Assembly: GCA_907163375.1 (NCBI GenBank)
Contig: CAJQUW010002197.1
Coordinates: 472,501 to 536,500, forward strand
DNA from: Prostheceraeus crozeri
Lineage: Eukaryota > Platyhelminthes > Polycladida > Euryleptidae
DNA length: 64,000 bases
Reading direction: 5' to 3'
This document shows, one piece after another, positions 57,496 to 64,000 of the stretch. The translations under genes were made by a program, and so were the position numbers. The notes below the pieces were generated by a model, which saw nothing but the letters and a program-made list of their open reading frames with translations, was not told the DNA's origin and did not search any database. The stretch's first letter is position 1, and every line of letters starts with the position of its first letter.

Positions 57496-57904
57496 ACTTG
57501 GGTGTGTTCGAACCAACTACGTTGGAGCTAGAGAACGTGCAAGCATACCCTCTAACCACAAGGCCGCCGGACCATCTGTTGAGAGCGTGAATTAGCTAGG
57601 AAAGCACTGCTTTAAGGCAGGCACGTGGAGTGCTGATTTCGGTCTGCAATCACTTAGTGCCGCATCAGATACTGAGGCGCTTCATGTTTACGCTACTCAT
57701 TTCATGTCAAGACAAGTGGTTGCATCTGTTGATATTTGATGAATTCACCAATTGCGAGGTTACTTGTCTTGCCGCAAGATGATATCTAGAGTGGCTGAAC
57801 AACAGACCGTTCTGCGTTTATTTTTCTCGGAGGGAAGTCGCAAGTGATTTCAGAGTGCCAATTTATCTGGGTGTATAAAATAAAGACATCCACAGACTTA
57901 AGCA

Positions 57905-57975
57905 ATTCATGGATGTATACGAAGAAACTTTGTGCTCAACATAACTAGTTCAAGTCTGAGGACATCCTTCGCTTT
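57905..57975 (+). repeat. Fragment related to the hammerhead SINE tail
   Basis: GTTCAAGTCTGAGGACATCC here matches the minus-strand tail ATTCAAGTCTGGGGACATCC at about 56665-56690, with weaker similarity upstream (gaagaaactttgtgctc). Confidence 0.5.
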
Positions 57976-60325
57976 TACAGCCTGGCAAATTGGCACTTTG
58001 CAATCATTATTGCAGGAATTATTCGTATTCCCCAATAATTCAGTTTTTGTGCTAAGTAAAACTGAAGCGAAAACATTTCTTGTTGATATTATATAATGAC
58101 AGAATGTTTCAATTATGTGCAGTATTATAGCACATAGCCATAGTAGTTTATTCGTCAGTCTTAATACACTCAATAATTTTGCGCAACATTATTGTATAGA
58201 TTACTTTCTATCGTTATGTGCTTTTTTAGTTACTTGAGTGTTCTTTTATTGAAAATGTGTTATGCCAACTCATTTCTTTCTTGCTACATCGGTTGGTTCC
58301 ATACAGCACAATTGTAGCTTGTTTCATGATGGTAAGCAGATGCACTCAGCACACGATGAAGTACATGTATGATAAGAATGAAGATAATTACTTAAAATTG
58401 GATGGAAAGTTGCTTTTAGACGAGCGACGGCAGTCATGAAAAACGGCTTAGGCAATCACTCATTTTTTATTCCACTGAGTACTCCTGTTAATGATAAATT
58501 GTCAATCTCTTACGATGGCATAAAAAGCATCCCTTACCAGCATTTGATAGTTATACTGTTCACATCTGAAACTTTCAAAATGATGCCCTTGCTGGATGTG
58601 CCAGAACAACATGACTTTTAGCGTAAGCGCAAGAATATGCAAGCTCTTGAATATATCATCGAAATGAAGCTGATGAAATTTATATCATCATGATTACATC
58701 TATAAAGTCATCTTTGATCGGATTTAGTGCACAGATTTACTTGCAAGCGTCGCTAAAATTCTACATCGGTCATACTCCACAGACTTTCAGGCATCGTTTT
58801 TCTGACTGCTTTCTAAATACAACGTTCAGTAGATCGGATACTGCGACAAAAGATATTCCAAGATATAATTCTAAACGATCGGTGACTTTGGTCTCGACAT
58901 TCTTGGAAAGTGTTTTTTAACGCTTAACTGACCGCCAGTTGATTCCGAAAATCAATCGGATGAAGGAGTTGATGGGATTTCAGGCATTCTGCAACCGTAC
59001 TAGCAGTATGAAAACTGCTCCAGATGAGTGCCCATCCCAGTTATCGATTTTTCCACCTGAAGAACAGCTAAGACCCAAAATGCGTTGGGCTGTATGCATT
59101 TTACATCTTTTCATTTAAACATGCGGTCTATGAAAAGTAAAGGCACTCACGGAGAGACAGTTGGAGGATGCCAAGGATGAACTAAAACCGCTTCGATTTT
59201 TCCTGAAAACTTAGTTGAGTTTTGGCCGAGTATTGGAAAGTTGACCCTTTTCCGCTTCCATGACACATTCCGGAAACAGACAACCGTCAGCTAATGCGGA
59301 TATTGAGGCACTCCACCTTTGATTGCATAATTATCAGAGTACATTGCTTCCATTACATAATCTACTCTCCCTTGATCAATGATTCCATATTGATCGCTTC
59401 AATGTTGAAGAGGAGATTCGATTGCGAATGAAGGTTTTGTGAAAGAATCTCGAGCTTGAGTTCGTTCGTGATCCGACAGATCAATAAATGATTTAGTGGG
59501 GCTGCATTCTCTGCAATTGACTTGGGCGCCGTAGTTTTGCATTCCAAACACTCAACTTCCGCTAACAGCTCGACTGCGACTTCGATAAGGTGGAACTGAA
59601 CAATTTTCACATTGACTCGGTAATATCTTCCAACATGAGATGGTTAGACAACGTCGACTGATCGCTCCCATCGTTCTAGCGTTCAATTTCAATTCACTTT
59701 GCCATTCAAATACGAGGGAAATAGCGGGCATCGGAGGAGCTATAAAATTTTTAATCCATGCCTTCATTTTGGAATTGATTTCATGATTAGCGCCGGCAGC
59801 ATTCCTTCAGACCTTTTACTCTTAGTCTTATCATTTGGCGTCTATCGAATCAAAGTTTTACGTGCATACCCGAACTCACACACAAATGGGAACAATACAA
59901 ACTTTGCATGAGTATGGAATTAGAAGTATTTAGCATCCAGATTCTCCTTCATATCGCTTTCCGTGACTTGCTTGCTTCCAACGTTCCCCACAGTGCACTT
60001 TCTGAGAGTTTGATGACCCTTAACCATCTATGTGCTCTTTACGTAATTCTTAAATTACATTCAAGTATGTTCAAGATATCGAATCTTTGATATTTATGAT
60101 CATCTGCAGCAGTGATTCCTAACCTGGGGATTGCCAGACACGATTGGATAGAAAATGCACACAAATTGAATCGGAGTAAATACAAGGACAATGAGTGAGG
60201 TGCTAGGGCAGGGTAGATATTCATTTATGCCTACAATCATCAGCATATGTTGGTATACATATAATTACTTGCAGACAGTCCACCAACACTAGCTTTTATA
60301 GGAAACAGGACTCTCAAAATTATAC
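57976..60325. other. Stretch of 2.3 kb with unrecognised protein-like frames
   Basis: On the plus strand 58690-59120 is open in one frame except for a single TAA at 58918; pieces include SLKFYIGHTPQTFRHRFSDC and LIPKINRMKELMGFQAFCNR. On the minus strand 59362-59767 holds two overlapping frames (82 and 71 codons). I recognise none of these. They may be fragments of a dead element or chance frames. Confidence 0.3.
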
Positions 60326-60420
60326 TCTCACGCAATGATGCACACCCTATGGCTGCTGCGCATCTGCCGAGTTCTAACCGGTTCCTCTTCCTGTCAGAAG
60401 GGATCAACAAAAGCAGATTG
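60326..60420 (+). repeat. SINE family A, copy 3
   Basis: Contains AATGATGCACACCCTATGG, GCTGCGCATCTGC, CGAGTTCTAACCGGTTCCTC and TTCCTGTCAGAAGGGATCAA, matching the middle and 3' half of the family. Confidence 0.78.
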
Positions 60421-60879
60421 AAGTTTTCGGTAAAAGTGAGATTTTCTGTTTTCTGCTGTCTGGAGCCATAATTTTCATTGGCAAGTCAATTCTTATCTGA
60501 CACATTATTGTCATGCCAACAACTACCTCTGATCGGTGAAATGATGGCTAAATTGTTATCAAAATTTGTAAAGTTTGCCGAAATTAAGTTACTTGCTTAA
60601 TATGATTATTGCAAAAATATAACTAATATTGTGAAAATTTATGGTATTAATAATTTGATAATAAATATTGAATAAAATATAATAAATAAAGTATAAATAC
60701 ATTAATATTAATGTGTTTACCTTCATAGAAAATAAAACATGATTACATTACTTGAGGACATTTCATGCCAAAAAATATGACTAGAAGACTCGTTACTTCT
60801 TACCTAGTCAGAGAAAACGTAGACGAATGCCATTTTTACCAAAAACTTCACTCTGCTTCGCTTTTCTTTGCTTTTCTCC

Positions 60880-61023
60880 CTGATCTTGTCTAGCAGGAAG
60901 AATCAAGTAGAACTTGGCAGACGCGCATATTCACCTTTGCCCTGCGGGGTACATCATTTTGTGAAAGTCTCATTTTCGGTCTTGATTCCTCGAAGAAACT
61001 CACTTTTGGCTGCTGTACTATTT
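60880..61023 (-). repeat. SINE family A, copy 4
   Basis: The minus strand runs from TAGTACAGCAGCC through AAATGAGACTTTCACAAAAT, GATGTACCCCGCAGGGC, TGCGCGTCTGCCAAGTTCTA, CTTGATTCTTCCTGC and AGACAAGATCAGGGAG. Confidence 0.82.
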
Positions 61024-61599
61024 TAGGTAGATGCAGATAATGCGGTACTTATTTTGTTAACATTTTGGTCAGGAATTCGAGTCGTTGGGATTATTTTCCC
61101 GCAATCTTCATAAACAGCTGTCATGCCTACTCAGTTAAAGTTGCATGTATCAGATCAGTTGGTGCGGTAGTTGGCTGGTTACTGGTCACTTAGAGATTCA
61201 TCTAGTACGTCGATCGTCTTCCTCTGATGATATATCCATAGGTTTTCAATTTTTTGCCAGGAATTTCGAGTCGAAATGTTAATTGCGTTTAAATTGTATA
61301 ATGAGATAGACTCAAACATTTTTTGCTCGTCTTTCGGCTCTTAAGAGTCGGACATGCCCTTAGAAGTATTTTCAAAAGTTAGCGCTTTTAATCAAAAATA
61401 TTCAAACGCAAGTTGCGGGAGTTCTTGGCAGTGTGTGACGTTGGAACTTAGAACTCTGAATGTATTCAGTCTCATAGACAGGGTTGCATGAGCATGATAC
61501 GAAATGACCTGAAAGCACTCCATGTCAAAAATTGTGGCTCTATACTTAGTATTTTTGCTGTAATGAGCGGAAACATATGCTAAATTTCATTCTTTTCCA

Positions 61600-61781
61600 A
61601 AATCTGCAATCTGCGTCCCATTGGATATGTTTTTCTTTGATCGTGTCTGACAAGAAGAGGAACCAAGTAGAACTCAGCAGACGCGCAGATTCGTAATAGG
61701 AATGGGCTGCACATCACTCTGTGGAAGTCTCATTCTCGGCCGGGTTCTCTGCAGAAACTCGTTCTGGCTGCCGGACTAGTT
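61600..61781 (-). repeat. SINE family A, copy 5, best preserved
   Basis: The minus strand runs TAGTCCGGCAGCCAGAACGA, GGCCGAGAATGAGACTTCCA, GATGTGCAGCCCATTCCTAT, CTGCGCGTCTGCTGAGTTCT, ACTTGGTTCCTCTTCTTGTC and a tail CCAATGGGACGCAGATTGC. The first 30 bases of the tRNA-like head seen at 25822 are missing. Confidence 0.85.
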
Positions 61782-61784
61782 AGT

Positions 61785-62795
61785 ATGTGTTCTGTCTGTA
61801 TTGCGACAGGCTGGCAGAGACATATGCCAATCATTCTTCCCTTCTTCAATGCTACGATTCTCTCCTTACCTTCTCCAAGTCGAGGTTTCTTTCTCTTTTT
61901 TCACAATCCATTCGACTGGGAGATGGCAAATCTGTAGAGCGGCACGATACTATTTTTAGTATTCAATTTTGTTGTTTTGATTCGAACGCTACTTGATTGA
62001 TGACTGCCGATAATGGTTTCAGTTCAACCTTTTCTCATATCTCACGCTAAAATCTTCAAGGCCCATATTCAAATAGTTATTGATATCTCTTGTTAACTTT
62101 CACTTTTTCTGTTCTCAGGAACATCGATTGCGTGTTCTAAATAGAAAGAGAAATCTTGCACTTCCTTCTGTCGTGTTCGGAAGGGGTAAACTTGTCCTAG
62201 AAGAGACTGACTGATCGGTGATAGTAGAAGTATTTTTAAAAAGTGAAACGCCAGTTTTGGAAGTGACATGTAAAGTGTTTGACTGTGTGGCGTCCCTAGC
62301 TTCTATTCCAGGTAGGGAAAATGCTGTCAGATAGCGCCCATTGCTTCCCTATTAAAAGTTAAAACAAGGTAATCAGTTTCAGGGTTCAAATTCTCTTTCT
62401 CGTATAATATGTGTGTTTAAGCCGGCAATTAAGTGTGCGTGCCTGCACAATTATGAATTTTAGTCAATGAATAATGTGTCACATGAATGACTAATCAAAT
62501 TGTTCAAATGTTAGCATGAATAAATAGTTGTGTTGAGGGAAACGATTTGGAAAAAATAGGATTAAGACGGGTTGATCGAAGCAATGAAAGTGAATTGGGA
62601 TCTTGAAATTGAATAGCTCTTCTGATGTCTCTAAGATACTCTGAATTGCGGTTCGTAAATTTCATGACTTTCCCGTTCAAGTCAATAAGTGGATATTATA
62701 ACGCTGGCGGGTAGGAATAATTACTGAAAATGAAATTAGATAGACTAGATTCGGCTAGATCGCAGATCAATAAATCGACGGAAATGAACATAAAA
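61785..62795. other. Stretch without gene
   Basis: Short frames only; nothing recognised. Confidence 0.4.
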
Positions 62796-62797
62796 TA

Positions 62798-62885
62798 CAG
62801 TAGTCCCTATCTATAACGTCCACCTCTCTGCCAAGCAAATAAAGTCGTTATAGACTGGTGGTCGTTATTTGCTGGCAGACTTTTG
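62798..62885 (+). mobile_element. Pogo/Tigger-like transposon left end, fragment
   Basis: CAGTAGTCCCTATCTATAAC, preceded by TA (62796-62797), matches the CAGTRGTCCCT start of Tigger/pogo elements. The following AGTCGTTATAGACTGGTGGT, with inverted GTTATAG/CTATAAC words, is typical of their subterminal region. No matching right end or CENP-B/DDE transposase was found before 64000, so it is either truncated or continues beyond the window. Confidence 0.6.
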
Positions 62886-63254
62886 GCTACCCTTTAACAT
62901 GATATATGACATCAGTCCTATAGTAATATCCAATCATAAGCCTACGCGTGCTAACAAGTCCAACACAACATGATTGCACGAATGATACTAGCTTTTATAG
63001 CAGCTTCGGAGGCTGTAAAAGTGTCTATTCAAAGGGCCTATTGCGCAAAATTTAATGAAAATTTGGAAACTGTATAGAAATATAACAATAATGTGATACA
63101 CAAACATAAGTATGAAGCAGACATAAATCAATGAGAAAATTTAATGATGCACTGTATTAAGTACTGTCACAGAATTAAATATTTTGTTTATCTGCTTCGG
63201 TTTGCTGGAAGTGTGATTAATACGAAACTGACGGCACATAGAGGAACCTATTAA

Positions 63255-63758
63255 TTGGGCAAGAAGGAATTCCTAATACCTTACAGAGATAGGAAAAAAA
63301 GTCGTGCGTCGCTTGCGGAGTTCTACCAAAGTGCTTCGATTGCCAAAATTCTTTCAGATTCGAAGACTTCAGATCATTTCCCACAAGTTTTCTCCATAAT
63401 GTTGGCCCTTCCGATCATTATTAAAGAAAGTAGCAGGCGCACGAAAATGAGTTCACTTGATAATTTCACATCCTCTCCTCGGCATTGCTCACTGTATAGT
63501 GCATACATTGAATCGAAGCCAAGACAGGGATGTGTGTTTTGGTGTGTGCGAAGTGATACAGTATCACAGCACGCACGCATCTCTCACTGGCTCTGGTGTC
63601 CCCTGCTGACAGCTTATTGTTTGCCATTTCCAATAGCAAGCGATACACGAATTATCCATTCGAGAAGGAGCAAGTTGTCTAATTCCGTGATGTGCCATTT
63701 CGACATTAAGGTTGCATACATTTCTTTCTTTCTAGGAAACCGAAGCGCGCGCAGATGA
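63255..63758 (+). CDS. Unrecognised open frame of 167 codons
   Basis: The frame opens just after a TAA at 63252 and runs to a TGA at 63756. There is no ATG near its 5' end (the listed start is a TTG; the first ATG gives MLALPIIIKESSRRTKMSSL), so if real it is an internal or last exon. The peptide has Cys/Trp-containing segments (QGCVFWCVRSDTVSQHARIS, HWLWCPLLTAYCLPFPIAS) but no family I recognise. An acceptor-like site was not clearly seen. Its length is notable for such AT-rich DNA, yet chance cannot be excluded. Confidence 0.25.
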   Translation: MGKKEFLIPYRDRKKSRASLAEFYQSASIAKILSDSKTSDHFPQVFSIMLALPIIIKESSRRTKMSSLDNFTSSPRHCSLYSAYIESKPRQGCVFWCVRSDTVSQHARISHWLWCPLLTAYCLPFPIASDTRIIHSRRSKLSNSVMCHFDIKVAYISFFLGNRSARR

Positions 63759-64000
63759 ATCTAATTCTGTGGGTACTGTATATAGACATTATGCAAAACT
63801 TTAAGATACAGTTACCGGCACAATTATGTAAAATGAATTCAGATGTAGGCCTCATGTAGCCTTTTCGCTTCTAACAAGCTACAAGGGAAGATGAAGCCAG
63901 CAAATAGAGAGTGTCGAGACTCATGTAGTTGTCAGAGCCAAAAGTGAAGGATTAAAGTGCATAGCTGACAGCTGTTAGGAAATAAGATCATTGATGTGTG
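63759..64000. other. Window end, no gene seen
   Basis: No coding frame or repeat recognised in the last 240 bases. Confidence 0.4.

Larger units (their letters stand above)
56640..57602 (-). repeat. tRNA-derived SINE with hammerhead ribozyme core, split by a hAT element
   Basis: The minus strand starts near 57602. A tRNA-like head follows: GGTCCGGCGGCCTTGTGGTT AGAGGG, with an A-box-like part, and a B box, GTTGGTTCGAACACACCC. Directly after it comes the hammerhead core (57466-57495), then GTAGTGGTATATTACGCC and AACCATTCTTAGCCACACTA. The SINE is then interrupted by the hAT at 56744-57402 and resumes with ACGAAACACAGCGTGCAGGG to CAAGTCTGGGGACATCCTTC near 56660. Without the insert the SINE is about 290 bp. 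Its 3' tail matches a separate fragment at 57905-57972. Confidence 0.7.

Noticed and set aside
1-64000. CRISPR array, prophage, operon or LTR element
   Set aside because: No spaced identical repeats of CRISPR type, no prokaryotic gene spacing and no long terminal direct repeats were seen; direct repeats found are minisatellites or dispersed SINEs.

Overview
This window looks like AT-rich, gene-poor nuclear DNA from an invertebrate animal. The evidence is the near absence of long open frames, many tRNA-derived SINEs with Pol III box-like sequences, and numerous hAT and Tc1/mariner DNA transposons with readable target-site duplications (TSDs). One GC-rich coding block ends in a textbook splice donor. 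The mariner type with a D-D-D triad and several SINE heads are common in arthropods and other protostomes; I would not name a phylum with confidence. No bacterial operon, rRNA, functional tRNA or CRISPR array was found, and no LTR or virus-like element was recognised.

Layout. 1-1620: no gene, one small MITE-like palindrome. 1624-3357: a Tc1/mariner element with TA duplications, ~160-bp inverted repeats and a transposase with only two stops. 3880-3985: SINE. 5470-7540: nested repeats (15-bp arrays, a hAT-like element, a MITE). 10377-11456: a decayed second mariner. 12650-14415: SINEs and a 45-bp array of B-box-like palindromes. 15298-15415: 40-bp minisatellite. 16865-20324: a 3.46-kb hAT with perfect 8-bp TSD and a broken transposase. 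20815-21111: LINE reverse transcriptase scrap. 21920-22881: a hairpin and a hAT MITE. 25553-26500: a SINE split by a second short repeat. 27460-27847 (-): candidate host exon. 29432-30514: hAT-like. 32451-33686: foldbacks nested in each other. 36881-39029: non-autonomous hAT with a minisatellite. 41981-43824: a compact young hAT with an intact 359-codon frame. 47915-48975: SINE, hAT MITE and an unnamed ~300-bp repeat. 49337-50139: probable 5' end and first coding exon of a host gene. 50162-51560: SINEs. 52593-53332: a 740-bp foldback. 55262-55925: two inverted copies of the ~300-bp repeat. 56640-57602: a tRNA-derived SINE carrying a hammerhead-ribozyme core, split by a hAT. 60326-61781: three copies of a tRNA-Arg-like SINE. 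62798: a pogo/Tigger-like end.

The window is best read as a large intergenic or intronic repeat landscape in which hAT elements dominate: five have good 8-bp TSDs and more are probable. The two strongest host signals are the exon at 49614-50139 (+) and the weaker one at 27460-27847 (-). The most unusual items are the hammerhead core in a SINE, the B-box array, two hAT transposases with a charged or coiled-coil extension after the usual C-terminal domain, and repeat families that match nothing I recognise.
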